Shown: positions 32,701-40,720, counted from the first letter of the stretch. The stretch: DNA of 64,000 nt from Cristatella mucedo (GCA_009760855.2 WPIO01000157.1:267001-331000); one strand, 5' to 3'. The notes: generated by a model not told the origin, from the sequence alone. A program made the numbers and translations.

Positions 32701-35700
32701 TTATTGCCAACTGCAAGCAGTAGTAATAGCCGATAGGGCTCTTCTGCTGCTATATGAATGAGGCTTTTTTTTTTTTTTTTTTTGTTAACAGATTTTGTTT
32801 TACTTGGTGGTAAGTTTACAGAGTTATTGAGACCCAGCAGTCTTTAAAACCTCGAATAACATATCCTGTTCCATATGCCAGACAACTTTGGCCCGCATAG
32901 GTTACCTTCGTCTGCAGCTGCTCAAATAGGTTTAAGTTCAGGGTTTGGTTTTGCTTCAACTGGCTGGTAGTTATAGCCCACCGGCTTCCAAAAATGTTTT
33001 AGAAGTCAAAGCAGTATATGTCAGGCAAATCTCTTGCTGCCAAGGTCAAGTCAATCGCGTGAATTGCTCGTAGGCTGATCGAAGGCCCACATTCTTCACA
33101 TTCGAAGGCTCACAATGTCCAGATAGACTGGTTCATGTGCTCATTAATGCTGTACAGCCGTCTAAGAAGCAGCTCGTAACCACTGTTATCCCTGACTAAA
33201 GTGCTCTATCTTTTATAGACAACAATGAAAAGAAACCTAAGCAGCACCTGTTTCTCATAGCACTAGCTTCATCCCTGTGAGTTTTACTTTATGTTCGTAC
33301 TCCTGCTGAAACTGTACTTTGAGCAATCATCTGAACAGCTGCCATCAGTGGCCAGCTGAGCTGCAAATAATTATGTCGAATTGCTTCCCAGAGGGTCAGC
33401 AGTCATGACCATGCCTCCAGTCTGTGTGTGTCAGAACTGCCGACTTGGTCACTTGCAAATGCAGTTATTTACTAAGCCATACTTGTATACTAAGCCATAC
33501 TAAGTAAGTTGTGCCTTAATTAAAAGTTGCATTGATATATAGTAAAATCTAATTTTCAGGTACTGTACTTTAATGACTTCCTTGTGTAATGGCAGCAGCA
33601 GCAACCAAGCTCAGACAAAGGCTCAAGTATGTGTAGAAACATGTGGCCAGCACCACTGAGTGTTATTATTTGCAATGAGCCATAAACACAGCCGTAGAGG
33701 AAGGGAGGCGGAGAAGCTAGGTGCAGGTTTGCAGTGGTGCGTGTGCGTATGTGCGCATATCTACAGAGGCTGTTGATCAATCTTGCTCGGTAGCCTCGGT
33801 ACCCTCGTCAGTCTCCCCACTTCGATGGCCCAGTTAGCACACTCATTCTCATTTGCTTCGACGTCATACTACTTTACTTGATGGCAAGCCGATTCTGTGC
33901 CATTGAGGCTGTATTTGTGAAGCAGTAGGAAATTTGATGCTGCTTGTCGGTGTCTTGTTCAGTCGTTCTTTGGCAGATGTGCTGTGGAATGTGTTAGCCA
34001 TTTTCCAGGTACTCGTGCCTGCAAGCCTTGATGCTGCTAGAACTGAAACCCAATGACTCTCTGGGTTATGTAATCTAGTACATGGTTGGGTTTAGCACAT
34101 GCGATATGGAGTCATGGCTGCACGTTAAGCGCACAACTGGTGCATTTGGGCATATTGGCGCACGAGGACCAGTCGATTAAGGGTATCTTACTACCCGAAT
34201 GTACTCACCTTGTGAGCCGGTTGGCCAGCTTGAACTGCTGTGCCCCCTCCCGTCCCATCGATGCTTCTTATCTTAAGGTCTTGCCACTGGGGAAGTTGGA
34301 TCTGGCACACGCCATGGAGAAATAGGTTGTCAAATATTATTATTCCATGTAATGTTGCTGCTGCCCTGTTACCATGGCAGTTTTACAATTACTTAAGCGT
34401 TTTCACCTTATCATTTTGTAGGCACAAAGAACTTGGGTGCACTCAATTCACTAATAACCTGGCAAAGAGTTGCATATGACTTCGGTTATCATTCTCAAGA
34501 ATTTGAATGTGATGTGTCTGTCATTACCCTCTCCGAAGGGAAGTCTATCCTGCAGGTATGCATGGTGCATGTGCAAACCTACTTTAGACCCTTAACTATT
34601 ACTGATGAAATGTCCAACTGATTCGTGAGGCGAATTATTTTATTGGGACTATTTGGCTGTGTCCAATAAATCTCACGTGGCCGTGCTCTCATGGCACTTC
34701 AAAAAATATCCTTACAAAATGGCTACGTCTAGTAACAATATCTTTTGCAGGGGCATGTCCTAGAATTTGTCTAGAAGGTGCACGAATTTTAACCTTTTGA
34801 TTGCCATTTAAGTATGATACCTAGTGTGGGAGCTTGAAACACTGAGATGTACCACATCGTGAATTGTTTACCCAATGTTTATATGCACTCAGGTGGAAAA
34901 AACCTCTCAGTATGGCCGCCACTGCTCAGACTGTAAATTCGTTCAGATAATAAAGAGGGTTTTCTACAATGCTTGGCATACTAGAGTTATGCGAAGCATG
35001 TGTAAGTATTTGTTGACAGCCCAAAAACGAACAAATGCTGCTGGTATGTATGCGTTTAGTGTTACGGTACCCCATCGCCATTCTTAATGACCTCCCTTGT
35101 ACGGCCAGGCATAAAGGCCACAAGCTTCTGCATTATCTCCTCACCTGTAGCACATTTTGCTGCGGGAGTTTAACTGAAAAGGTCGGCTACTGGTGTTGGC
35201 CAAAGACCACACCACACCCGCCTGTCGATATCGCTCTATAGTCGTTCTGTGGAGTTGAAATCATGCGACTGGTTGAGGTACTGCATCAGCACCAGACAAG
35301 GATTTGTTACACAAAAATAAGTACTTTGCTGGCTTGGCAATGTGCATAGTTTCGTTATCTTGCTGCCAAATATAACGACCCCGAGCAAGAGTATTTAAGC
35401 TTTAACATCCAGCTTGCTTGGCCAACAATAACTTGAGCACTTTTTGACGAATCACCATTTGGTGCTGGTGCAGTTGCACAGCCACTCGCCTGATCTCAAC
35501 CACATTGTATGATATTGACAGGCTGCTGAAGTAGAATGTTCGGCGTGCACCAGTCTAGAATTTATCTAGCCGACCTTTTTAGTAAAACTCGGGCTCAGTT
35601 GATTACAGCAGAAGAGACAATATCGAAGTTTGTGGTCTCTATGCCTGGCCAAACAGTTAAGGTCATAAAAGAATCGTGGTTGGACGATGTCACACTAAAC

Positions 35701-36871
35701 GCATACATACGAGCAGCATATTTTGGGCTGTCAATAAATATTTTCACATGCTTTGCTTAACTTAAGTACTCTTGGCCTCGTAGAAAAGCCACATTACCCG
35801 AACGAATTTGCAGTCACACTAGGGGGCATACTGGGAGGATTTTTGAGACGATAATGGGTATCAATTTTTCAAGCGTACGAACTTTTTTGTACTAATAACT
35901 GCAAGTTTCAGAGAATTTCTTTGGAATGAAGCTTTAAAGAGTTCCTATACTCGTTGTTGCTTTTCCAACTCAAATTTTGCTTTGTTATGTAGATAATAAC
36001 TTACGTGAGGATGGCAAGGGTTCGGCTATTATTTTGCTGAGAATAATAATAATACACGATAAAGTGCCCTCAGAGAACTCAATCTCTTTCTAGGGGCTTT
36101 ACATTTGCAGCAAAGGAATACTGCATCATTCTGGAGAAGTCTGGAGAGTCTTCTGTTTAATAATGCTGATTTCTAATTTGATTATGGGTTCTGTTTTACT
36201 GTCGAGGCCCATACAAATTATGTTTAATAATGCTGATCGCCAATTTGATTATTGGTTCTGTTTTACTGCCGAGACCCTATACAAATAAATAGGCCAGACA
36301 TGAAAATAGCAATTTGTAGTTCACAGAAACCTGTTTAGTCTTCAGAGATAGTCAGAATAATTCTAGACCATAATAATGTGCTTCACAGAATTATGGTCTA
36401 GAATTAATTCTAATTCAAAGTAATTCTAGACCCTGGAATGGCAAAATATTTTTTAATTTTTTTTAGAAGCGCATCTGAATGCCAAGAAAATAAAAAAAGA
36501 AATATTGCCTGCATGCTAGCACGAGAGATCTTGTCTGTTTGCTGGACAAGCAAGGCTGCTGGGTGTGATGGCACTGATGGAGTCGAACTGCCATCGGAAG
36601 GGTGAAGGCGGGTCAGGCTACTGCTGGGTAGGGAAGACCAGCCTGCTGCTGGGGAGCAAGCTTACCTGCAGGTGTTGTCAGCAGGAAGGAGCCTTGCGAT
36701 AGGCCAGCTGGTACCACGAGGACCTGACTGGTTAACCACCAGATGATGCTGGGAGTAGCTGGTATCTGTCGAGTTCGTACGGTAGACCGTGCATCCATCC
36801 CTATGCTCCGGACCATTCATTTCTAACACGGCTAACTCAGGTTAATCCTTCGTGCTGTTTCATTTTGTCGG

Positions 36872-36964
<93 letters not shown>

Positions 36965-37286
36965 CTCTCTCTCTCTCTCTCTCTCTCATTTCTCGTGGTT
37001 AATCAGTTCCACGCCGTATGTGAATTTCCGCGAAGTATGATTCAATTTATAAATCGAATATTTTCGTAGTTGGAGCATTTAAAACTTGTTCACGACCCTC
37101 TAAATACGGTTTTAGCACTATTTGAGCCCTCTGGATATGAAATAAAACTATAATAGTCACCGTTACACTTGTGTTTACCAATATATCGGTCAGAATGAGA
37201 GAAAATAAGATATATTAGATGTTAAAAATATCATATTATTACTATCGTACATTTAGGTACATGCGCTCATAAAGTTCTTACACTAG

Positions 37287-37356
<70 letters not shown>

Positions 37357-39051
37357 TTGAGGTGTTAGTACAGTTACACTGGTGGCCAGTTGATCATGCG
37401 ACTGTTATGTCCAGAGGCCATCGTGCCATTTGCTTGGCTTCTCTAGTATTTTGCATGGCTTTTACTATTCACTTGGCCCTTGGCTTGCTTGATATTTCTG
37501 GTTGGTAGTTTTTTATGCCGACGTTCTGGGGACTTACCCTCATTTCTAGATTGTATTTCTACTTTGTTTTGCAGCATGATTGCCAGATTGTACTGCAGTG
37601 GCAGAGTGTAGCCAGCGTTGCAGCCAGCTACGATGCCATATGGACTTACCTCACCCCGAAGCTCGTTGAGCGGTTAAGGTGCTACCTAAGTGCAGTACTT
37701 CGATCGGTATACGATGTTCCCTCGGCTATGCAAAACGTAAGCATTTGAAAGCGGAATTGTGTCAGCTGCTACTCGGATTTGCATGCGTGTTTTTATAGCG
37801 CATGCATGCCACAGGTTTTTGTGGGTGCTCGCAAATAGGCCACCTTTTTCTGTAACGTTTTAATAGCACGTGCAAGAGGACTTCGTATCTTCAAGGCAGC
37901 AGAATGCTAAAGCTATGACCGTCGAGGATTTTCAGTTGCTTATAACCCTTGCACGGTGAGCTTTTAGCCAGCACAATGTATAGCCTTGTCATTATCAACG
38001 ATACGAAGTTTGAAAATTCAAGATCATACGCCTAGAACGCCTAAGGAGAATATCAATGAAGGGGGCTGATTCAACGGCCACGTTTGTGTGGCGGCAGAAG
38101 AGCCTTAACGGCTATAATGTAATACAATGTATCTCCGGATATAACTCCATAAAGCCATAAAGATTATGTCGGTGTTGTGCAGCAGAGTTTTGTATAGCGC
38201 ACTCACAACCTAAGCGGCTTTTGGTACGCATTCGTTCGGTAGCCAACAGACTCCGTCTAATCCCACTTCCAGCCGAAATAAAGGATTGCCTGCCATGGGA
38301 CTAGAACCTATTGCCTGGTCTTTGAGTGTTAGTACACTAACCCACTGGTTTTAGACGGGGGTGGCAGTCGTGCTCGAAAAATCCATTCAGTAGGTGGATG
38401 CATAAGTATGTCTGATTGATGTATCATTTGCTTGCTCAATCAGTGCTTGTATCACTATTTTAACGATCAATCATTGTTAGATTGATAAATATGGCACAGC
38501 ATTGTAATATTGCCCTAGGATAAATGTCTAGGCACTTTAACAAATAGGCTGGAAAAAGAACTATATAAACTGAAAAGTAATAACCATGGACATGTACCTG
38601 TACTATGTACCTGTACCATTTCTGGCAACCGTAAAGCCAGCAGCCCTTATTGCTCCAGGGATGCCCTATAATTAATTTGAAGTTAGTTCTATGAGTTGAT
38701 ACAAGGGTTTTGCATGGATTTAAGCTTAGTGAGTGCATTCATACATTGAAAATTGCAAAATAGTATTCGCATTAATAAAAATAAAATAAGGTATTTGTAT
38801 AACACCCCGGGAGAGCTAAATCTCTTTTTGGGCACTCACCACATGCTTTCTAATTGGTAGTAGGAGCTCGGTAGTCAGCATCGCAGCAGCTACCTATATG
38901 TGTGTGGTGCTACTGCAGGATTCGTTTTCGGGATGCCGTACACTAATCTGCACCTTTTGTGATGCAATTGACTTGTAGATTGTGGTCATCCGAAAATGCA
39001 CAGGGAGATTTCAATGAGGGCCTGATCTCAGCTGCTACTCTGTGTGTGTGA
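7972..39051 (+). CDS. MCMBP: MCMBP-like MCM complex-binding protein gene
   Basis: Fifteen exons join in frame to about 595 codons (human is near 640): 7972-8038, 12716-12798, 15960-16166, 16624-16725, 21806-21968, 25125-25204, 27229-27323, 27451-27578, 27999-28113, 31064-31187, 32275-32440, 34422-34555, 37575-37736, 37867-37955 and 38979-39051. All introns are GT-AG and every phase agrees. Diagnostic blocks include [94 protein letters not shown] and [20 protein letters not shown]. The family is a nuclear protein that binds MCM2-7 subunits and helps MCM unloading and sister-chromatid cohesion. The gene is large because its introns have collected repeats, while the coding parts look intact. The last exon is the least certain. 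Confidence 0.95.
8714..8781. repeat. (CT)n microsatellite inside LINE
   Basis: A perfect 68-bp CT array between the YADD region and the thumb region of the surrounding LINE remnant. Confidence 0.97.
9031..10337 (-). mobile_element. L2-A LINE, best preserved RT copy
   Basis: An open frame of 274 codons encodes the RT core: [27 protein letters not shown] (catalytic YADD), [32 protein letters not shown] and [20 protein letters not shown]. It is truncated at the 5' end, where it enters another LINE. Near 9520 a duplication of about 13 bp relative to the copy at 23840 creates the stop. The 3' region ends in the L2-A tail (gcgcctagaaagagatt, gggcgctttatcaa) and an ATT run. Confidence 0.88.
11286..12715. 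other. MCMBP intron 1, distal part, no recognised element
   Basis: AT-rich intronic sequence. Around 12140-12210 a short motif (aacacttgtta) recurs imperfectly three or four times. A 163-codon minus-strand open frame (12018-12509) shows no recognisable domain. Confidence 0.5.
12716..12798 (+). CDS. MCMBP: MCMBP exon 2
   Basis: The acceptor is ctgtttag and the donor gtaagt at 12799. The exon encodes [20 protein letters not shown] and EGTDTVAR. Phase and position fit the family segment between the N-terminus and the W/I-P-S-L-N block. Sequence identity is modest, so this was confirmed by frame continuity on both sides. Confidence 0.85.
13492..13622 (+). mobile_element. SINE-A
   Basis: The head gttggtttggttcagtggtt and B-box ggtcgtgggctcgatcc are followed by tgaagcgccttgaatagag. 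It lies just upstream of an L2-A fragment in MCMBP intron 2. Confidence 0.75.
13650..14460 (+). mobile_element. degenerate L2-A LINE 3' part
   Basis: Remnants of [20 protein letters not shown] and the L-H-W-L-P-x-K-Q thumb region are followed by the tail gtaaagtgccttgaaagag and cgagagcactatac, then ATT repeats. The tail hairpin has changed on both arms together (GTGC/GCAC instead of GCGC). Confidence 0.8.
14785..15730 (+). mobile_element. degenerate Tc1-like transposase
   Basis: Fragments in several frames align in Tc1 order: [10 protein letters not shown] and [13 protein letters not shown] (helix-turn-helix region, about 14815-14895), [14 protein letters not shown] (about 14915), DESKLNLWL (second catalytic Asp, about 15185), then [13 protein letters not shown] (about 15545) and NAKAIVRPY at the end. 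The gene is broken. Clear terminal inverted repeats were not found. Confidence 0.75.
15960..16166 (+). CDS. MCMBP: MCMBP exon 3
   Basis: The acceptor is ttctttccag and the donor gtataa at 16167. The 69 codons include [35 protein letters not shown] and GRYRDVV, near-identical to the family N-terminal core. Confidence 0.96.
16624..16725 (+). CDS. MCMBP: MCMBP exon 4
   Basis: The acceptor is gcttatag and the donor gtaaga at 16726. The 34 codons include [20 protein letters not shown], a hallmark MCMBP block. Confidence 0.96.
16845..16879. repeat. 16-bp perfect inverted repeat, 3-nt loop
   Basis: The arms ttgaaagtatactatc (16845-16860) and gatagtatactttcaa (16864-16879) are exact complements. 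The repeat lies 120 bp past MCMBP exon 4, just upstream of an L2-C fragment. Confidence 0.9.
16930..17695 (+). mobile_element. L2-C LINE fragment
   Basis: It has the same sequence class as 365-1265 (agctttactggctccataac, gatcgggccttcagctcg) and ends in ctgtaaagtacttgagtagag and an ATT-rich run. All frames are broken. Confidence 0.7.
17696..18589. other. MCMBP intron 4 stretch without recognised element
   Basis: AT-rich sequence. Nothing could be assigned. Confidence 0.5.
18590..18965 (-). mobile_element. L2-like LINE fragment, antisense
   Basis: The reverse complement gives remnants of [16 protein letters not shown] and of the D-D-I-T-L-W-V-A-T region next to it, matching the RT segment of L2-A after YADD. 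Frames are broken. Confidence 0.7.
19125..19660 (-). mobile_element. L2-B LINE 3' fragment, antisense
   Basis: It shares long near-identical stretches with 45978-46370 and 46605-47375, e.g. gtatagcgcactcacagcct and tctaggacctgcagagc. It covers the 3' UTR and the end of the RT ORF. Confidence 0.8.
19895..20110 (-). mobile_element. L2-D LINE 3' tail fragment, antisense
   Basis: It resembles 25312-25500 over its length (tcatgcttagacaagcatgc versus tcatgcttcgaccagcatgc). It is a tail with the LINE hairpin remnant. Confidence 0.55.
20111..21044. other. MCMBP intron 4 stretch without recognised element
   Basis: Open frames up to 90 codons occur near 20757 but show no known domain and no convincing splice frame. 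Confidence 0.45.
21045..21150 (-). mobile_element. tRNA-like SINE head, antisense
   Basis: The reverse complement contains atgggtgcgctggtatgatt and gaggtcgtggcttcgactc, which look like A- and B-box regions. No good tRNA cloverleaf or continuing tail was seen. Confidence 0.4.
21514..21675 (-). mobile_element. SINE-B, antisense
   Basis: It has the same layout as the copy at 822-984 (cagcctcatttatatagtag, cactgcttgcagttggcaat, cacggccc). It lies 130 bp upstream of MCMBP exon 5 and puts AATAAA on the sense strand (ggcaataaagg). Confidence 0.75.
21806..21968 (+). CDS. MCMBP: MCMBP exon 5, acidic linker
   Basis: The acceptor is attacgtag and the donor gttagt at 21969, phase 1. It encodes [20 protein letters not shown] and then an acidic/basic linker ending in [11 protein letters not shown]. 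The KRS-acidic pattern parallels the linker of vertebrate MCMBP, and KKQR may serve as a nuclear localisation signal (inference). Confidence 0.85.
22565..22825 (-). mobile_element. L2-A LINE 3' UTR, antisense
   Basis: It contains ATT-run, tail and the signature gacatgcacggggtcagcat and catcaaggacgaatcacagg shared with 9169-9290 and 52735-52835. Confidence 0.85.
23480..23640 (-). mobile_element. L2-B LINE fragment, antisense
   Basis: The stretch cataagaattgtggaagtg and ctaggacctgcagagc matches the L2-B copies at 46250 and 46890. Confidence 0.7.
23672..24302 (+). mobile_element. L2-A LINE 3' part
   Basis: The RT C-terminus is readable for about 150 codons: [57 protein letters not shown]. The 3' UTR and a well-preserved tail (gtaaagcgcctagagagag, gagggcgctttatcaag) plus ATT run follow. 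Confidence 0.88.
25125..25204 (+). CDS. MCMBP: MCMBP exon 6
   Basis: The acceptor is tttaaag and the donor gtaagt at 25205. It encodes [20 protein letters not shown] and QPCLVK. NFPLPGExGxxCLVK is strongly conserved in the family. Confidence 0.95.
25312..26900 (-). mobile_element. L2-D LINE, degenerate RT, antisense
   Basis: The reverse complement shows [20 protein letters not shown] and [13 protein letters not shown], where the catalytic YADD has decayed to an unrelated sequence. RT thumb remnants and a diverged 3' tail follow at 25312-25500. It lies in MCMBP intron 6. Confidence 0.75.
27229..27323 (+). CDS. MCMBP: MCMBP exon 7
   Basis: The acceptor is ccttttcag and the donor gtaagt at 27324, phase 2. 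It encodes [20 protein letters not shown] and [11 protein letters not shown], matching the family block L-N-D-x-x-E-x-x-G-x-L-S-V-D-P. Confidence 0.95.
27451..27578 (+). CDS. MCMBP: MCMBP exon 8
   Basis: The acceptor is ttttttttag and the donor gtgaga at 27579. It encodes [11 protein letters not shown], then [20 protein letters not shown], the conserved P-x-S-L-V-P-R-x-H-V segment. Confidence 0.95.
27999..28113 (+). CDS. MCMBP: MCMBP exon 9
   Basis: The acceptor is acagcag, a NAGNAG site that could add one residue. The donor is gtaagt at 28114, phase 2. It encodes [20 protein letters not shown] and [15 protein letters not shown], matching L-x-x-A-L-L-G-D-x-L-A-A-E-Y. Confidence 0.94.
28660..29625 (+). 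mobile_element. L2-B LINE 3' half
   Basis: It starts at [17 protein letters not shown], continues with [15 protein letters not shown] and LPVDQW-type thumb remnants, and ends in taggctgtgagtgcgctata and gtagttacagagat. Several stops. It lies in MCMBP intron 9. Confidence 0.82.
29626..30057. other. MCMBP intron 9 stretch without recognised element
   Basis: Nothing can be assigned here. Confidence 0.45.
30058..30368 (+). repeat. dispersed repeat, copy 1 (possible MITE)
   Basis: Shares aatcgaatattttcgtagtt, cacgaccctctaaa and a further 150 bp of alignable sequence with 36985-37262. The tatcacggtcaatcagctcc start and gcgaagtaggatt motif recall ends of non-autonomous DNA transposons, but no transposase is present. 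Confidence 0.6.
31064..31187 (+). CDS. MCMBP: MCMBP exon 10
   Basis: The acceptor is cgttttag and the donor gtaagt at 31188. It encodes [20 protein letters not shown] and a tail ending in [13 protein letters not shown]-x-L-x-x-G-K-F-x-x-N-L-S-G-C-P is the family signature. Confidence 0.95.
31188..32274. other. MCMBP intron 10, no recognised element
   Basis: Nothing can be assigned here on either strand. Confidence 0.45.
32275..32440 (+). CDS. MCMBP: MCMBP exon 11
   Basis: The acceptor is tcttttag and the donor gtaaat at 32441, phase 1. It encodes [20 protein letters not shown] and [17 protein letters not shown], a highly conserved stretch. Confidence 0.96.
32540..32615 (+). mobile_element. 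L2-like LINE tail
   Basis: The stretch gtaaatgtcatttgcctag, aaagagatttagttctgtga and ggtgctatacac is the LINE 3' tail alone. Confidence 0.65.
32620..32805 (+). mobile_element. SINE-B with poly(T) run
   Basis: B-box ttatgggttcgaatcctgca, body attgccaactgcaagcagta and end aatgaggc followed by an 18-bp T run. It is in sense orientation in MCMBP intron 11. Confidence 0.72.
32806..34421. other. MCMBP intron 11, distal part, no recognised element
   Basis: AT-moderate sequence without readable protein remnants that I could name. Confidence 0.45.
34422..34555 (+). CDS. MCMBP: MCMBP exon 12
   Basis: The acceptor is attttgtag and the donor gtatgc at 34556. It encodes [20 protein letters not shown] and [20 protein letters not shown], near-identical to the family core. 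Confidence 0.96.
34925..35490 (-). mobile_element. Tc1-like transposase 3' half, antisense
   Basis: The reverse complement reads [20 protein letters not shown], with the Asp-Asn catalytic region, then [13 protein letters not shown] and SDIDRRV (the S-P-D-L-N-P-I-E-N-x-W region decayed), and [16 protein letters not shown] near the C-terminus. It continues into a non-coding end shared with the next element. Confidence 0.75.
35560..35820 (+). mobile_element. Tc1-like transposase C-terminus, sense, inverted partner
   Basis: It encodes [20 protein letters not shown] and [15 protein letters not shown], then shares cactaaacgcatacatac, gggctgtcaa and acgaatttgcagtc with the complement of 34925-35070. 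It is a second copy in opposite orientation to the preceding one. Confidence 0.7.
36038..36112 (-). mobile_element. L2-A LINE tail, antisense
   Basis: The stretch aataataataatacacgat, aaagtgccctcagagaactc and tttctaggggctttacatt. Confidence 0.8.
36155..36290. repeat. tandem duplication, 67-bp unit
   Basis: gtttaataatgctgat begins at 36155 and again at 36222, and both copies run through ggttctgttttactg to atacaaat with a few differences. Confidence 0.9.
36359..36405. repeat. 16-bp inverted repeat, 15-nt loop
   Basis: aattctagaccataat (36359-36374) is the exact complement of attatggtctagaatt (36390-36405). A partial third arm, taattctagacc, follows at 36421. Confidence 0.9.
36875..36987. repeat. 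(CT)n microsatellite
   Basis: CT array with one CCCC interruption at about 36962. It directly abuts the dispersed repeat that starts at 36985. Confidence 0.97.
36985..37262 (+). repeat. dispersed repeat, copy 2 (possible MITE)
   Basis: Partner of 30058-30368. Both end in a stretch with ttagatgtta and a tacattta motif followed by simple repeat. Confidence 0.6.
37288..37354. repeat. (AT)n microsatellite
   Basis: Perfect AT array of about 67 bp in MCMBP intron 12, 220 bp upstream of exon 13. Confidence 0.97.
37575..37736 (+). CDS. MCMBP: MCMBP exon 13
   Basis: The acceptor is tgttttgcag and the donor gtaagc at 37737. It encodes [11 protein letters not shown] and later [20 protein letters not shown], corresponding to the family's D-C-Q-I-x-L-Q block and C-terminal helix region. 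Confidence 0.93.
37867..37955 (+). CDS. MCMBP: MCMBP exon 14
   Basis: The acceptor is gttttaatag and the donor gtgagc at 37956, phase 2. It encodes [20 protein letters not shown] and DFQLLITLA, like the family V-x-x-D-F-V-x-x-R-x-x-x-x-x-x-x-T-x-x-D-x-x-x-L-L. Confidence 0.93.
38063..38113 (-). mobile_element. SINE-B tail fragment, antisense
   Basis: ggctgattcaacggccacg and gcagaagagccttaacggct match the end of SINE-B. It is joined directly to an L2-B tail. Confidence 0.55.
38115..38262 (-). mobile_element. L2-B LINE 3' end, antisense
   Basis: aatgtatctccggatataac, gtatagcgcactcacaacct and gccaacagactccgtc match the L2-B 3' UTR copies. Confidence 0.8.
38270..38360 (-). mobile_element. tRNA-like SINE head, antisense
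   Basis: The reverse complement has accagtgggttagtgtacta and aggttctagtcccatggca, an A-box/B-box pair. It is probably a third SINE type. Confidence 0.45.
38770..38845 (-). mobile_element. L2-like LINE tail, antisense
   Basis: gtataacaccccgggagagc and aaatctctttttgggcactc match the hairpin tail. Confidence 0.6.
38979..39051 (+). CDS. MCMBP: MCMBP exon 15, probable last exon
   Basis: The acceptor is acttgtag. Frame continues as [20 protein letters not shown], then LCV and TGA at 39049-39051. The tail is shorter than in vertebrates and weakly similar. A possible donor, gtgagt at 39048, would replace the stop with a further exon that I could not find. No canonical AATAAA lies within the next few hundred bases. 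Confidence 0.65.
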
Positions 39052-39699
39052 GTGCTTGATATTACCAGGGAGCTCAGGTCTCCATTGACCGAGAGACACT
39101 TGTTCAAATGATCGTAACTCGTTCTTGCAAATGAATTTAGTAAGCTGCAATGAGTAACTGTGCGCTAGGGTAACTACAAGGCCAAAAGGATGGGCGTGGG
39201 CATGTTAAGTGGCTTCCGTGCTGATCAGTCGGCAACCTGACATGTTTTTTTCATGACTAAAGAAGTTCTCAGTTCACAAAGACCGCCTTGTATGCACTCA
39301 TAGGAGATCATAGGCCGTTGTCATTGGCATTATCGTAACTCGATGTAACTATAAATATTACAGCCCTTCAGTTTTTCCTAAACAGGGTAAGCTGTGCTTT
39401 TTCATTTCACGCTTGGCTGTGCTACATAAGCCTGCGTATATTTTAAACGAATGTGCCATGAGTATATATTCGTGTTTGTTGGTGGCATGCTTTCTTTAAA
39501 TAACATGCCGACCCATTGATTTTAGAACTGGTCTCCCCAACCCAGGTTTTCAAGAAACAGTCCTTAAGTCGACTTACGCAAAGCCTTTGCTTGAGTAGTG
39601 TACATCGCCAGTGAGCTCTCGTATAAAGCTTTGAGGAGCGCCAGCTGTCTGGTGGTTGACAATTATGTTCGATGACATTGCGATTGTTACCACTAATGA
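39052..39699. other. region downstream of MCMBP
   Basis: Probable MCMBP 3' UTR and flank. No canonical AATAAA was seen and no further exon could be assigned. Confidence 0.4.
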
Positions 39700-39785
39700 C
39701 TTGGTCATGCTTTCTTTACAGCATATGTAAAGAGCATAGAAAGAGATTGTGTTCTCCAAGGGCACTATGCAAACGTATTATTATT
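39700..39785 (+). mobile_element. L2-A LINE tail
   Basis: tcatgctttctttacagcat, gtaaagagcatagaaagag and aagggcactatgc, then ATT repeats. Confidence 0.75.
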
Positions 39786-39834
39786 TGCTTACATTTACCG
39801 TAAGGTGGACACAACGTCTACCCTAAATTGGGTC

Positions 39835-40000
39835 TTGGTCTTGCTCTCCAGCTCGGCGTCCACAGTAATAAACCCACTCGGTCGTGGGTTCAATCCCTGC
39901 TGGAGGCAACTCTCTCTTGTCAGCTGCATGCATGCATGTGAAAAGTTGCTACAGCGGTTATTATCACTGTTTGACTTTTAAGAGCCATGTAGCTGCTACG
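39835..40000 (+). mobile_element. tRNA-like SINE, third type
   Basis: tctccagctcggcgtccaca and gtcgtgggttcaatccctg give A- and B-box-like regions, followed by a body that resembles SINE-B only weakly. Confidence 0.45.
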
Positions 40001-40720
40001 ACTGTAGGGCTGTAATGGCTTCTTTTGAAAATCCTCTTACCGTAAATGCAGCAAGGTTTTTGGTCAACGGTCATATTTCAATTGCTTTTGTAGTCTTATT
40101 TCTATCAGCTGCGGAATGACTGAATTGACAGAGGCAACGTGGAATAAGGTTCGCCTGATGGAAGAGGAACGAAAGTCAAGGTTTTCTGCCTTGTAGTCGA
40201 GCGAGCCTTCGACTGTCAACCTAACTGCTAATTGCCTGCTAAGAAATGGCGGCCAGAGAAAGTTGTAGCAGCTCTTAGATCTTGGAATCGAAGTGCTTGC
40301 ATCTCCTTTCAATGGTTGCCTGTAATTGCAATGTGCATCTACTATGGCTGCATGCTGCCATCGTGCAGCTCTGACACGATAGAGCATGGTATGGCTGTTT
40401 GTGTTTGACAGTGTGTGTTTGACAACGTATGCCTGCATGTGTGAATGCCAGCAATAGAGAAACTATGAGCATGCACTCTGCACTAGCAACGATTTGCTTG
40501 AGCTTTCCTACTAGAGACGAGTCTTCCTAGTTATACTATTGCTTGCTATTTCACTTTTGCACAGCATTTTGCCTCTGCTGTTTTTTATATAAATACCTAA
40601 TGCTATAAATACAGGTATACTGAAAATGTCTGTTTAGACTCTTATTCCTCTCCTGTATAGAAAGCTACTCAGTGTCAGCATCAAAGATACTTTGTGTATC
40701 ATATGTCCTAGGTATTTTGA

